From contig CM057338.1 in the NCBI GenBank assembly GCA_030015575.1, forward strand, positions 830,172,353-830,236,352: a stretch of DNA of 64,000 nt. The letters run 5' to 3'. The DNA is from Agapanthus africanus (Eukaryota; Streptophyta; Magnoliopsida; Asparagales; Amaryllidaceae). The notes beneath the pieces were generated by a model. It was not told the DNA's origin. It made no database searches and was given only the letters and a program-made list of their open reading frames with translations. Every line of letters begins with the position of its first letter. Position 1 is the first letter of the stretch. The translations under genes were made by a program, and so were the position numbers. Shown here piece by piece: positions 42,350 through 55,494 of the stretch.

Positions 42350-45152
42350 TGTCACGCCCCGCTTCCCAGTAGACAGAAACAGTGATGTGGCAGGCCGCAA
42401 CGTATTTACTAAGAAATAAATACGTTAAGCGTAATTAAGCAATACATAAAAAGAAAAAGAATTACAAGAGTATTAAAATAAAACAACAACTTGTTTACAT
42501 TCATCTTTACATATAACCGTTTGAAAATGAAAGGATACAATGATATAAAGCAGTACAAGAACAATGGCATACAAAATGAAAGTGCAGGTGAATTAATAGT
42601 CAGGCTGAGTAGTGAGCTGGTCCATGTCCTCCTGGCTAGGCTCGATCTCCTGAGAGTCCGGTCCTCCTGACAAACATTCCAAAAAAAGAAATAGAAAGGA
42701 ATGTCATCAGCGAACTAACGCTCGGTAAGTCCCAAAATAAGAAAGAGAAGACGGTATATAAAATGAAATGAACAGGTAAATTGTATTTGATTGATCACTG
42801 GTATATGATAGTTATTCTAACATGATTGCGTGTAGTTTGATAAAGAAGGTATTCAAGTATACGAGAGGAGTCCATCTTACCCCGTGGACTATGGTAACAT
42901 GTAGTACAATGTCCCGTCATAACCTACGAGACAACGACACGTGAATTCATGTAGATGTCTTTTAAGTGACCTCTCGTGCCATGATATACGTTCCGTACCA
43001 ATCTACCCCTTTATCCCCGCGTAATGTATAAATTGTATTTACAAGTCTTGCCGAAACCATGGATACAAAGTGTTCAGGTATTAGTGTTCAGGATGTAATC
43101 ATGTATTCAAGTAGTCATGTCAAGTTATAACCATGGTTCGGTCAAGTCAAGTCAAATATACATTTTTGATATTGATGTTTGAGTTTAAGTATTCATGTTA
43201 ATTTCCAAGTATTCATGTTTGATTTTGGATTCAGGTTTGAATTGAACTCGGACTGAGTCAGACACTTGTAAACAGATTTAGCTCTTGAATTAGGTTCGGA
43301 AGTCATCGGTAACTGCTCCACATGGACGGCAGGATTTGTGTCTTTTTCCAAGACAATTACCATTGATAACTCCGTTAAGTTATCTACCTTAAATAGGTAA
43401 GCACTCACTTTCTCTAGCTTCCTGGGGCTTAAGAGAATTGATCCCGCTTAAACATATATTTACTAAACTCCTTAAATATTATTTTATATATCTGGAGGGG
43501 TTTTATGAAAAAATATTTTAATATAATTAAAAAGTAAATCTCGAGAGTGATTAGTATTTCTTAGGGTTTTATGAGCATGGATTTTAAGTATTAGGGTATT
43601 TTAGTGATAAATACTTAGTTTTGGAAAGTTAATGGTATTTTATTGTAAAACTTTCCTTTTTGGTATCTTGATAGCATTTTATTGACATTTGTTAAACTTT
43701 CATTTTTTAAAGAAAAATATAGATTTATTATATTTTGAAAATATGGATTTATAATTTTATATAATTTTAATTTTAAAAATAATTTTATTTTATTTAGAAA
43801 ATTCGTATTTCTTAAAAACGTATTTAAATTCTTTCGAGATCGAATACTCCGTAAGGAGGTCTGCATTTCATTCTACTAGCCCAAAGATGTGCGATAATCT
43901 GCACCATCCATTAGCGGATCCCCTAAAGAGGGTTATAGATACATAATCGCAAAGGAAATTAAATATCTCTTTAAAAGAAATCCGGTTTTAGAATTATATG
44001 GTATTTTATTGTAATATTATTCTTCGAAACGAAAATACATACAGTGTGTATCGTGCTATGAAACCAAGTGAGCATGTAGGGTTGGTCATTACCCCGTGAA
44101 GTTTTCCTAAAGGTATTGTTTAAACAATTTGTCGAAAAGATGTGATAAAAAAGTTCAAGATATTTTAATGTAAAAGTTCAATTATGAATGTTTCACATGA
44201 GATTCTTGATTAAAATTGATTCTAAACATTTATATTTAGGGTTACAAGTATTGTGTAAAAATTAGGTTGATCAAAGTATAAAAGAGAAGGAATTTCTAGG
44301 GTTTAGAAAAAGCATATCGGTATTAACTCCACTTACCGATATAAGTTTAAAAATTTAATTTCAATGAAGAGAAGGAAAGATTGGGAAGGAATTACTGTTT
44401 AGAAAGCACAAAGAAAGGGTTAGCAAGGAAAGGGTGTCATCGTGGCGTCGCGGAAGCTCCGGAAGTTGCTTCGATGTTCGCCGGAACCACTTGCTCGCTA
44501 ACTCCACTTTACTTCACTTGCACTAGGAACATTTTAGAGAGTTTTGGATATAATATTCATAATGGTGCTGAGCCAAAATGTTGGGTGGTATTTATAGTGG
44601 AGAATTAGGATTTGGGAATTAAAATTGTGGATTAAAAAGCATTAAAATTGTGATAAATTATGAATTGAAAGGTCTCTGTTTGATTGCAGGAAAATCAAAC
44701 AGTGCAGGGAAGTTAGGGATAGGTGAAGAGACAAGTGTGCAGAGCACGGGGCAATTTAGCCCTATCATGACCGTCGGCGCCGGCTTGAATGGTCTTTTGG
44801 CCGGTCGATCTCGAGGCAATTGCCTCGAGATTCATGCCACTTGATCAACCCTCTGTTTAAACCATTTTCCACATGTTTGATTTTTCTGAACTTTTCTTTT
44901 CCCTGTGTATTGCACGTGCAATCTTTTGGGCTTCCAAAAAGTTAAAAAAAATTCAGAAAAAAAATAATTGTGTCAGATGGGAATAGAACACAGGGGCTAT
45001 GTCACAGCAGTGCAGGGGATTTACCAGTGAGCTACAGGTTGTTTCTTTCTGTTATTTCACTAAAGTGACTTATAACGCAAACTCAGGTTGTAAAACTTAT
45101 TTCTTCTATATTAACAGAAAATTTTCTGTACAAAGATTTTAGAGTCGTTACA
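42350..45152 (-). mobile_element. Gypsy-type solo LTR, family A, in Athila-1 LTR
   Basis: In plus-strand text it begins TGTCACGCCCCGCTTCCC and ends AGAGTCGTTACA, so on the minus strand it is TGTAACGACTCT...GGGGCGTGACA. Flanks AATGA (42345-42349) and AATGC (45153-45157) agree at four of five bases. Same family as 34082-36893 and 22889-25142. No coding region. Confidence 0.88.
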
Positions 45153-46022
45153 AATGCGGAAAAAGTAATGTGTAAAGTAAATGCGAAAAGAATTAAAACA
45201 AAAACTATCTTTATTAATCAACTACTACATTACAACTTTTCTCCTTCAAAAATAGATTACAAGAACCCTAGTTTCACTCGTAGATCTCTTTCTTTATGGA
45301 GGTAGATGATGAGATGATGAGATATCTATTGAATGCACAGCTCTCGGTCCTTTATATAGTCTCTAAAACTAGAAACCCTAGATGCCATATGGAAGTAGGT
45401 GATATTACAATCATGACCCCAAAATTCCAGATCTAACGGCCCATATTAGACCGCAGTTCCGCCGCCCTTGACCCTGTTTGACCGCGGATCCGCCGCCTCC
45501 TATTAGGGTTGGGACTTGAGATTTTTTCTGACTTTTTCTATCAATATTTGGAGATCCTCTTGATATATAGATTCTGAAAATATTGCCCTTAGTCTCTGTC
45601 GTTGCTAGATTCCTTGATTTGCTTCTAATATTTAGCAGATTTGGTTCGATATTCCAATTTGACTTGGATCTCCTACTTAGATTTCAGACTTGAGCTAATA
45701 CCTGCACAATATCTCAAATCAAATTGTTTGTAGTATTTGTTATTCTTGAGATATTATACCAACCATTTATATGATATGATATCTTAATAATATTGATTAA
45801 AAATATTTGATATGATATGCATATTTTAATTACTAACATTTCATTTAAATATTATATGCATATATTTTCCCTAATTAGATTAATTATAAATGAAGAGACA
45901 TATGATAATGATCTTTTTACAAATAAATCCACATATATTCTTTATTTACAATTAACACCTTTTCGTTATTAATAATAGTAGGAAAAATGTTCGTACAAAT
46001 GTGCAATATTTTTAACTAATCA
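45153..46022 (-). mobile_element. Athila-1 3' LTR, proximal part
   Basis: Continues the Athila LTR to its minus-strand start TGATTAGTTAAAAATATTGC at 46022, next to a purine tract (GTTTGGGGGTATT on the minus strand). It includes the CCGCGGATCCGCCGCC block that has a counterpart in the LTR 52803-54499. Confidence 0.78.
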
Positions 46023-47163
46023 AATACCCCCAAACTTATCTTTGATCGTCCCGAGCAAACTATTTATTAAAAAAACCTAGCACATTTTCGTAGGCAACAC
46101 AATTACACTTAACTCGTGGAACAAGCCGTTAAACCTTTCGGTGTCCCCAGTAGGAGGAGTGTTGTCTTCTGAGGGTTTTCAGCGGATTACACCTACAAAA
46201 TCACAAAATAAAAGAAAGAAGATAAAAATTACATGCAAAGATAAGGAACATATAAAAGAAAGAACTTGAAAATAGGCGTTTCAAAGTACACTAGCTTTTT
46301 AGCTGTCATGAGCCCTATCTTAATAGTCATAAAAAGATGTCAGAAATCACATCATCTCTCAATAAATCATCATCTTTAGTCTTCCTCCCTATCTTTCCTC
46401 CAAACATCAATCATATACCCCTACCTGTGTGTAGAAGACATCCCTACACATGGAGAATTCAATTCAAGCTATCATACCCTTTATCCATATACTGTAGTAC
46501 TTTTTAGTCGGTGAATGTTTTAGATGGATTTGCTCACATATTCTTCATGCGACCGTTAATACTTCTTGAGGTACTAATTAACCGATTACCAAATGTGCTC
46601 ACTTATTAAGGCGTAATTAGCAATATCCTATTCTTACAACATTTAAGGTTTAGCAGTAACTCCCAAATAAGTTGGTCTAAGGCACTAGGTGATAAAGCAC
46701 CCTCGCTATATTTTTTTTATGCTGCCTTAAGTAATTACAAAACCAGTGTTTATTTTTCTTCACCATTTATATTTTATGTGTCATTTATATTTTATTGATT
46801 TATATTTTTTTCTTCATACTATAAGGCTTTTTAGACAAGAACATTTCAAGGTATTCTCTACTATCTCAAGTTTCAAGATGTGTGGAAGTGCATATAGTAG
46901 GGTATCCACATTCAGAAGTTTGGACTCATGAATAGGGATTATTTTTCAGACTTATTTCTATTCGCAGATTAGCGATTCCATTAATCTTACTAACCCTTGG
47001 GACAACAGCTCATGACTACCTATTACTAGCTTCATTTTAAAACATCTAATTTTCTTGCATTTCTTAAATCTCTTCCTTTCTTTCATATGTATTTTTCACT
47101 TTGTAACTTTTATTTACAAAAAATTTCATTCATTCATCGCTATATTTTTTCATATATAATAGT
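46023..47163 (-). other. Athila-1 3' untranslated region, part 1
   Basis: Non-coding. Begins with the polypurine tract at 46023-46040 and contains AT-rich DNA without an env-like frame. It is interrupted by the copia solo LTR at 47164-49321. Confidence 0.65.
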
Positions 47164-49321
47164 TGTTAGAAATATGTTTGCCCTAGAGGCCATTATTGTA
47201 TGATATAGTGGATGCTTGGACATATATAGAGAGGACTTTCTTACTCGACATGATAGTATGCTATCTGGTTACTCTTTATCTTAACATGTACACTAGTATT
47301 ATTATGCCGTCTCTCTGATACATGTTGATAAAGCCCTTAGGATATTGTCTTGACTACCAGGACTATGATGCAGATCATACTTGTGGGGATTGAGTAGTCC
47401 ACAAGCATATATTTTAACAGTTCCTAGTCGAGGGGATATCGAGACAGGGTATCAATATTCCAGAGTAGACTAGTGTGTACGTTTCTTGACCCTTTATGGG
47501 GGCGATGGTTGATCCCACAACCATTGGTGTTTGACATCAAAAATTGTACACAAGTGCTCATTAGAGAATGGGTACACCGAACATGACTCGCCGAGAACTC
47601 CTAGATGGTACCATAACTATCGTCAGATAGCAGTTCTCTGGTGACACTGGTACAGGTTAGTCTGTAGACCTGAGATTGTCATAGAGTCTTGTGTGGTTCC
47701 CACTGTGCTTTGATTTCCTCCCTACCACGGCTCAAATGAGTCATGCAAATAAGTGGATTTTGGGTACAGTTCCGAATCACATGGAGGCAATGAGAGATAG
47801 GAGGGGTTTCGTCTCTCCCGGTATAGGGAGTTGATGTTGTGCTATGCTCGATTGGATATAACAGTAAGTCCCTGGCCAGGGCTGATGAGATTTACTGGTA
47901 AGTGTTATTAGTAGTTTCTCAAACGGTTATAGGCCACACATCGGCATGACTTATCAAGTTACTGGGGTCTGACAATTCCACCCCTAAACTTGATATGCGA
48001 CATATCAGATGAAGAGACCGGACTGTACGGTAAGTGTTGCTTATAGGCTTTATGGGAGTTTGGACAAACTCGCTTGTTGATCTTCTATTCGCTCAATATC
48101 TGGGTAGCCGTTACGTCCAGCTAGTACCATTGACGGCTTGTAGTTGACTGATGTGATCATTACCTACTGCTGGCGTATTGACAAGTCTTTAGAGTCCCAC
48201 ACAGAGGTTTTCTAGCTCAAGCGAAACGAAGTAGGGCACATATGGTGATATGTGCAGGAGCTTGATTAAATACATGTATGTGATACCGTATTCTAATCTC
48301 GCGATATGTGATATCGGTTAGGTTATATGTGATATATCCGGATTGTTGAATTAAGTGTTGATTCAATGATATGTTATATGTGATATACATATAATTGATA
48401 TTAGTCGGTTATATATGATATAAGCAGAATATTGAATCAAGTGTTGATTTAATAATTTGATATATATATTTATATTTGATATATTAATATATATTAACTA
48501 ATATTGTGCTCACTTAAAGATTTTCTTCTCTTGAAATACATTTAATATATATGTGATATATATTAATATATGTATTTACTATTGTGTCATGGTGGATGAT
48601 ACATTGTACATGGGTGTATGAGACTCACACTAAAACTAAAGATAATTTGGGTGAATATTTATTTAGAGTTAATTCAAAATGATGTGGAAATGAGCATGGC
48701 TTATATGCTTGTGGAGGCATGTAGAAGCCATGACTCATCCCACTTGTTTTGTTTGCACTCTATATATTTTTATAACCTTAACCATTATCTTTAGGCCATG
48801 GTGAACTCTCATTATCACTTAAGACATTCTCCTCACCCAAGTTCTTCTTCTTCCTCTCTAGATTTTCTAAAGTGAGAAAAAGAAAAGGAGAAGTAAACTT
48901 CTAAAGTGAGCAAAATTCCTACTTCATCAACCTACACTCATCTAGCCCATAAGTTTAGGTTGTTAGCTTCACTAATACTTGACTAGTGAAGCATTAGCTT
49001 GAGTTATAGAAATTTCAAGGTGGATCATCTTCGGCCTTGATGATCCGTGAGCAAGCTCGTTCCTTTCTTCAAGTGGAGCCAAGAAGAGTTCTAGGGACCA
49101 CTACTTGGAAGGTAGGGACTACTACTTGGAGCTTTAGAAGTGAAGGACTTGGTGTACAAAGGTTGTAATCCTATTCACTTAGTGTAAAACTTGTTTACTT
49201 GCTTTATAAACCCTAATTCTCTAGTTCGATTCTAGGTTGTATAGCTTAGCCCACTAGATTTTTTAAAATTACATATTTGATGCCTCTAGAAACCTAGTAG
49301 TGGTTCTAAGACATACTTTCA
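47164..49321 (+). mobile_element. Copia (Angela/BARE-like) solo LTR in Athila-1 3' UTR
   Basis: Starts TGTTAGAAATATGTTTGCCC with the TAGAGGCC motif and ends ACATACTTTCA. Flanks ATAGT (47159-47163) and GTAGT (49322-49326) agree at four of five bases. It is about 2.16 kb with no internal region. It shares the inner blocks of the copia LTRs at 908, 6674 and 13341 (CCTGGCCAGGG, ATCGCTCAATA-like, GTCCCACACAG). Confidence 0.87.
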
Positions 49322-49326
49322 GTAGT

Positions 49327-49590
49327 TCCTAGTGCCAAATGATATTTCAGTGAATACAAATCCCCCCAAACCTATTTGCAGAAGTGTCCTCACTGATATT
49401 GTTCTTCGAGCGCATAAACCTGTAGACTTGGGTGGAGAATAATTGAGGCAAAAGATAGTCAAATGCAAAAAAAAAAAACTACCCCAAACTTGTTCTTTGG
49501 CACATATAGATATTTATCTCTTTTTTTAACACACCTCCGAAACATGAAGATGGGGCGGAGGAAAGTTAGTTATAATAAAGCGGCTCCTGT
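49327..49590 (-). other. Athila-1 3' untranslated region, part 2
   Basis: Non-coding stretch between the copia solo LTR and the end of integrase, with CCCCCCAAACC and CCCCAAACTTG tracts as seen in Athila 3' regions. No env-like frame is visible. Confidence 0.55.
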
Positions 49591-50921
49591 AAGAACAGAA
49601 ACTCCTCCGATGGGTCAGCGGAAATGTACGGTTTTAATCTATGCCATTTACTTTAAAAATAGAACCGTTTTAAATATTTTTTACATCCACTGCACCGTGC
49701 GGGTACACATACCGCACCACAAAAGGTCTTTTCCAACGAGATTTTAGCTTACTCGGATGAAGATGGAGACGGGAATCGTAAGGAAGGACTTGTTGTCCTG
49801 GTGTGAATGTTTTTTCTCAAAAGATATTTATCGTGGAACACCTTAGTCTGGTTCTTTACTATAACCGCATTATCATAAACTTCATCGCGAAGTTCGCTTA
49901 GCTCATTTAATTGCAGCTTTCGATAGCTGCTGGCTTGATTAAAATCAAAATTAAGCTCTTTAATAGCCCACATTGCTTTATGTTCGATCTTGACAAGAAG
50001 GTGGCAAGCCTTCCCAAATACTAGTCGGTATAGAGACATACCAAGATTGGTCTTATATGCGGTACGAAATACCCAAAGAGCATCCGTCAATTTGGTGGAC
50101 CAATCTTTACGGTTCTTAGAAACCGTTTTCTCTAATATTTGTTTGATATGTCTATTGAAGATCTCAGCTTGCTCGCTCGTTTGGGGATGATAGGGCGTAG
50201 AAAGCTTGTGGTTGATTGAGTATTTCCACATCAAAATCCCGAAAGACCGATTCCAGAAATGCATCCCATTGACGCTAATGATAGCACGCGGGTTCCCGAA
50301 CCGAGAAAAGATATTTTCTTTAAGGAACTTAATGACAAACTTGTTGTTATTAGTATGGTACGGTATTGCTTCCACCCATTTAGACACATAATCAACCGCT
50401 AATAAAATGTATAAGTTCCTAAAAGAGTTGGAAAACAGGCCCATAAAATCAATTCCCCAAATATCAAATATCTCCACAACTAAGATAGGTTGGAGCGGCA
50501 TCTCATTTCTCCCTGAAATCCGACCCATCTGTTGACACTGTGAACAAGTTTTGCAATAATCATATGCATTTTTAATTAACGTGGGCCAATAAAAGCTACA
50601 TTGCAAAACTTTCTCCGCCATTTTTCTTGGACCAAAATGACCGCCATATGCCTGATCATGGAAAAAAGACAATACACTCTTGAACTCAATATTAGGGACA
50701 CATCGGCTGATGATATGATCGGGAAAATACTTAAACAAATAAGATTCGTCCCAGTAAAAGTGTTTTACCTGAGATAAAAATCTGTGATTTTCTTGATTTG
50801 ACCATTCGTTAGGTAGAAGTCTCGTTGCTAGATAATTCACAAAATCAGCAAACCAAGGTTCGCTAGATATGGTCAAGAGCTGTTCGTCTGAAAATGAATC
50901 GTTTATTGGAAAGGTCAACAT
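49591..50921 (-). pseudogene. Athila-1 integrase
   Basis: Athila-type integrase. N-terminal HHCC finger: [11 protein letters not shown] ... YCKTCSQC. Core: first Asp in [10 protein letters not shown]; the second motif, normally ISDGG.HF, reads IISVNGMHF, so the catalytic Asp is replaced by Val; the Glu is kept in [15 protein letters not shown]. It then runs [25 protein letters not shown] and [11 protein letters not shown]. Near 49800 a one-base change shifts the frame; the C-terminal end ([13 protein letters not shown]) continues in another frame to about 49620. Not functional. Confidence 0.92.
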
Positions 50922-52785
50922 TGGCGAAGAAGAAAATCGTGAAAGATGGTCGATTACAGCGTTTTCACATCCACTTTTGTCTCGTATGACAAGATAAAAT
51001 TCTTATAACAAAAAATCCAACGTATTAGTCTAGACTTAGTATCTTTCTTCGATAAAAAATGTCATAAAGCAGAATGATCGGTATAAACTACAACTGGAGA
51101 GCCAATTAAGTAGGGCCTGAATTTTTCTAATACAAATACAACTGCCAAGAGTTTTTTCTCGGTAGTTGTATAATTCATTTAGGCATCGTTCAAGGTCCTA
51201 TTTGCATAGTAAATTAAATGTGGCATCTTATCAAAGTGTTGTCCTAAGACTATACCAATAGCAAAATCGGATGCATCACACATAAGCTCAAAAGGGTAAT
51301 TCCAGTCCGGAGATGACAGAACGAGGGCTGTAGTGAGGGAACGTTTAGTGATTCAAAAGAAGCCATGCAATCCGAGTCGAAGTGAAATATTGTATGTTTG
51401 GCCAAGAGAAGAGTTAAGGGTCTAGCAATTTTGCTAAAGTCCTTAATAAAACGTCAATAAAACCCGGCATGACTAAGAAAGGATCGTATATCTTTGACGC
51501 ATTTGGGAGGAGGAAGGTTCTATATGACATCTATTTTAGTTTTGTCTACCTTAATGCCTTTTCGTGGAATGATATGCTCTAAGACAATACCTTCTTGAAT
51601 TATGAAATGACATTTTTCCCAATTCAAAGTTAAGTTCTTATCCTTACAGCGGGTAAGAACAGCGTCAAGATGACGTAAGCATTCCTCAAAGGAGTCCCCA
51701 AATATGGAGAAACCGTCCATAAATATCTCCAGAAAATTCTCGACCATGTCCGATAATATCCCCATCATACACCGCTAAAATATAGCGAGAGCATTGCATA
51801 ACCCAAAGGGTATTCGTCTATAAGCAAAACTACCAAAAGGACAAGTAAAATTTTTCTTATCTTGATCTTTTTCAGAGATGGGAATCTGGTTATAGCCTGA
51901 GTATCCATCTAAAAAACAGTAGTACTCATGTCCGGCTAAACGTTCCAACATCTAGTCAATGAAAGGTAGAGAGAAGTGATCTTTCCTTGTCGCGGCATTG
52001 AGTTTTCTATAATCAATACATACCCGCCATCCGGTTTGGGTGCGTGTTTGAATCAATTCATTAGCCACATTAGTAATGACCAAGATGCCAGACTTTTTAG
52101 GGACCACGTGATTAGGACTTACCCACTGGCTATCAGATATTGGGTAAATTATACCATTATCCAAGAATTTGACGATTTCTTTCTTCACTGCCTCGTTCAT
52201 GAAGGGGTTCAACCGTCTTTGTGGGTCTCAGGCTAGTTGGGCTTCATCCATCAAATGTATATGATGTTCTACAATCAAAGGACTAATCCCATTGATGTCG
52301 CTATTGTCCAACCAAAAGCTTGCCGATTCGATCTCAAAACCGACAGAAGAGCTCTCTCTTGCTCTAAAGCTAGAGAAGCTGATATGATAATGGGTAAAGA
52401 CCCATTCTCACCTAAATATGCATATTTAAGATGAGACGATAGAAGGTAGGGTAAGGGGATGATACTCGGACTCCATAAGAGGTTCATAGCTAGCGTAAGA
52501 GATTGACTCGGATAGCTCAACTAACTTATTCGACAAGTCAAAGAATTTAGAGGGGGTGAACTTGTCGACAGAAGGGTCCTCACTAGTATAATAAATTGCT
52601 GGATCAAACAATGACACATTAGTGGTGTCGAGACCATTATCGCAAAGTTCCTCAACTTTGCAACCGTCGGAAGCTATCTCGTTGACAGAACATATATCAA
52701 TTAGATGAGCAGAAGGTTCGGAGGGTTGACTTCTGTTCAGTCGAAATTATTGCAATCTTTAACATAACAATTTCCTCACTTTTCT
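50922..52785 (-). pseudogene. Athila-1 protease end, RT and RNase H
   Basis: Upstream end: QPSEPSAH and ICSVNEIASDGCKVEEL, matching the protease tail of Athila-2 at about 57925-58010. RT: NPFMNEAVKKEIVKFLDNGIIYPISDSQWVSP, GWRVCIDYRKLNAATRKDHFSLPFID, then PFGLCNA-like sequence and, at about 51720, FMDGFSIFG where FMDDFS is expected. The second catalytic Asp is thus Gly. LDAVLTRCKDKNLTLNWEKCHF follows. RNase H remains recognisable but broken at 51000-51450. Multiple frame breaks. Confidence 0.88.
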
Positions 52786-52802
52786 AATCATCTAAGGGTG
52801 TT

Positions 52803-54499
52803 TGTTATAAATATAACACATATTACAAGTTCAGCTGCAAAATATCAATTATCATGTGTTATACATTATAATCAACACTTTTGAAGGAAATTGTATGTTT
52901 ATTATTTCACGCATAATTTTGTATATCTCTAACATCCTTCATTGAGATCTCGTGCAAAAAATTAGCTCAGGTCAGATATCGGAATCGAAAATTCGCTGAT
53001 TAAAATATAGGAAATCGAAGAATCAAATACTGACAGAAATTCAGAAGAGATAAGAAGATTCCAGATATAAAATAAAGACCCAGAGATCAACAGAATAAGG
53101 CCACAGATGATTGAAGACACAAACTCAACAATTGGCCGCGGAACTACGGCCGACTCAGGCCGAGTCGCCGTGGATCCGCGGCCGATTTAGGGAGTCGGCG
53201 ATCAAGAATTCTCCAGAAGCTTCATTACAACGTCCTAGCTTGTTGAGGACTCTTCGTTGTAACATCCTTGTTCTGGAAACTTCTCTATAATAACCTAGCT
53301 TGTTGAGGAAGCTTGCTAACTGCCTAGCTTATTCTAAAAGCCTCCTTGTAACAACCTAGCTTATGGGGGAAGCTTGATTAGGGGCTATAAAAAGGGACCT
53401 AAGCTTACACTAAAATGGTTGTTGATTGGTTGTTGATTTTTACACGATTAAAAAAACAAATTAGATCCAATTTCAAGATCCCCAATTCTCAAGATCAAGA
53501 ATCATCGAGAAGTTCATCAAGCATTCAACACAAGATCCTTTACATGAAGCCGATCGTCATCAACGAGTACGTAATCTTCGATAGATCCAAGACTCACGGT
53601 GATCGGGTGAAGCGAAGATCGACGGAAAAATTACCTCTTCAAGGGAGTGATCGAGAGCGAACTTTCTTGTAATCTCAGATTGAAGAAGTTGTAATTTGAA
53701 GTTGAATAATAAAGGTGATCATTACTCTTAGTCTTGCTTTCCTTAAATTTTCGCATTATGAAATCTCTATTTGTTGATTCTTCTATTTTCATAATGTGTG
53801 AATAAATCTCCGCTTGCTAAGAAGTCGAAGGAATTTGGTAGATCAAATGGTGAAAGAATTCTATATTCATCTTAAGTCTTATGGAGATTATAAACTTTAG
53901 CAAAAAGAATCATTAATGTCCAAATTGTGAGTGAGATCAATTTATTGAGAAGTTCATCACAATTTGGGGATTAGATTGATGATCTTTCTTGTTAAAGGCT
54001 AGATAAGAATGACAATCAATGAAAGGACAAGGGGCAATGAAGGAGAAACCCTAGTTTCTTCAATAGATCCCTAATTCTCATTAATAACCATCGATCTAGT
54101 AGTAATTCTACCAATAGATAAGATGAATCATCTTGAATAATCATCATTGGCTACTAATTCCGTTCGAATCCTACAAGCCTTCTTCAATTTTCTTGATAAC
54201 TAAATCTTGAACATTTTCTTGAATTTTCTTTCTTGAAAACGATTTCTTAAATTTCTTGAAATGATAACTTCAATCAAATCTTAAAACAATTTGTTGATTT
54301 TCTTAACTAGTTCTTTCGACTCAACTAAAGCAAGAATTTATGAGTTCCACGAATCCCATAGGACAACCCGTACTCACTAACGCTCGCTACACGCGACGCC
54401 GTTATTGATTGCGGTTATTATACAACTATAACATTTCATTACTTCTTTACTAAATCTTTTCTTTAAAATCAACGAGGTGAGAAATCTGAAACAAATCAA
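52803..54499 (+). mobile_element. Athila-2 5' LTR
   Basis: Ends just before a primer-binding site and gag leader, and its last 450 bp match the Athila-1 LTR (see 41677-42349). The start is placed at TGTTATAAATATAACACAT, next to the point where the Athila-1 protease homology stops; this end is approximate. It contains a TATA-like CTATAAAAAGG at about 53385 and a GC-rich block GCCGTGGATCCGCGGCC. It lies inside the Athila-1 pol, so Athila-2 is the younger element. Confidence 0.72.
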
Positions 54500-54518
54500 A
54501 CGGCGCCGTTGCCGGGGA
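54500..54518 (+). promoter_or_regulatory. Athila-2 primer-binding site
   Basis: ACGGCGCCGTTGCCGGGGA, the characteristic Athila-lineage site (usual form TGGCGCCGTTGCCGGGGA) complementary to a tRNA 3' end. First-strand cDNA synthesis starts here. Confidence 0.85.
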
Positions 54519-55494
54519 TGCGTGCATAATTTGTTCTTTCTTGCTATTTTGGTTTGAAATATTATTATTCCATCAAAATTTGAATCAAAAACGCATCGTG
54601 TGCTTAACGATTAGTATGTGAATTTTGCAAGGAAATCTGGAATCACTGTAGCAGGGAGATAAAGATTCAGGTCATTTCATCAAGACCAGAAGTGAAAGGG
54701 GAGCATCGGTACCAAAAATCGTTCAAAGAACTGTACAGGTGACCGCGGAACCGCGGCAAAAAGCTTGAATTGGTGGCGGAACCGCGGCAACTTGGATGAG
54801 TTAGGGTTTCTGCTCTCTGTGGTATATTCTCTTCTTTTTTCTCTCTCCTCTGATTAGTCCAATAACAACTTTTCTGCAGGATTCTTTGCAAAAATTTGTC
54901 ACGCTTAAAAAAAAATTGTTGCATGTTTTGATATTGGTTGTTTTGTTGCATATTGTAATATGGAAATTAAGGGGTAAAGACAAAATTCAGATTAGGTGGG
55001 GATTTCATTACCGTTTCTAAGCCCCCAAAATAACAAAACTAGCATCCGCACCACCCTTCATTAATTAAAAAATATCTAGACAAGACTCTAAGGACCGTCG
55101 CGCTCAATTAGGACAGAGAAAGGTCGTGGGTAATCTATTGCTTATCCTCATTTCTTTTGTGGTGTCTAGAAAAGTGTGTCTAAGACAAGTGGTTACTTAA
55201 TTAGGTCCGCTATTTACATAGCGGATACCTCCCACTTACCTGGCACTTACCTAACCACAGGAGGGATAAAGGGGTAGTAGAGGATTTATCCTGCGATTTT
55301 TCTTCTGGAAGTTTAGGAGCCGTCTAGAGACTTAACCTAGGTGACCTTAGATTTAGGGTTGATTGTGCATTTTGTGTGATTTGTCTAAATCCGTCTTTTT
55401 TAAAAACAAACCAAACCATTCTTTTTAATTTACACATACGCTGCCACTTGCGCTAAACCCGCTTAGTGCATACTCGGCTGGACATGGGATTCAA
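54519..55494 (+). other. Athila-2 leader
   Basis: Untranslated leader between primer site and gag. It includes two CCGCGGAACCGCGGCAA-type inverted motifs at about 54742-54790 and no coding sequence. Confidence 0.6.

Noticed and set aside
49463-49747. Small plus-strand frame beside the Athila-1 integrase
   Set aside because: Antisense to the shifted C-terminal end of integrase.
52803-54499. Reading Athila-1 and Athila-2 as one inverted element
   Set aside because: The protease tail is present in both (52620-52740 minus and 57925-58010 plus), so they are two elements, one nested in the other.
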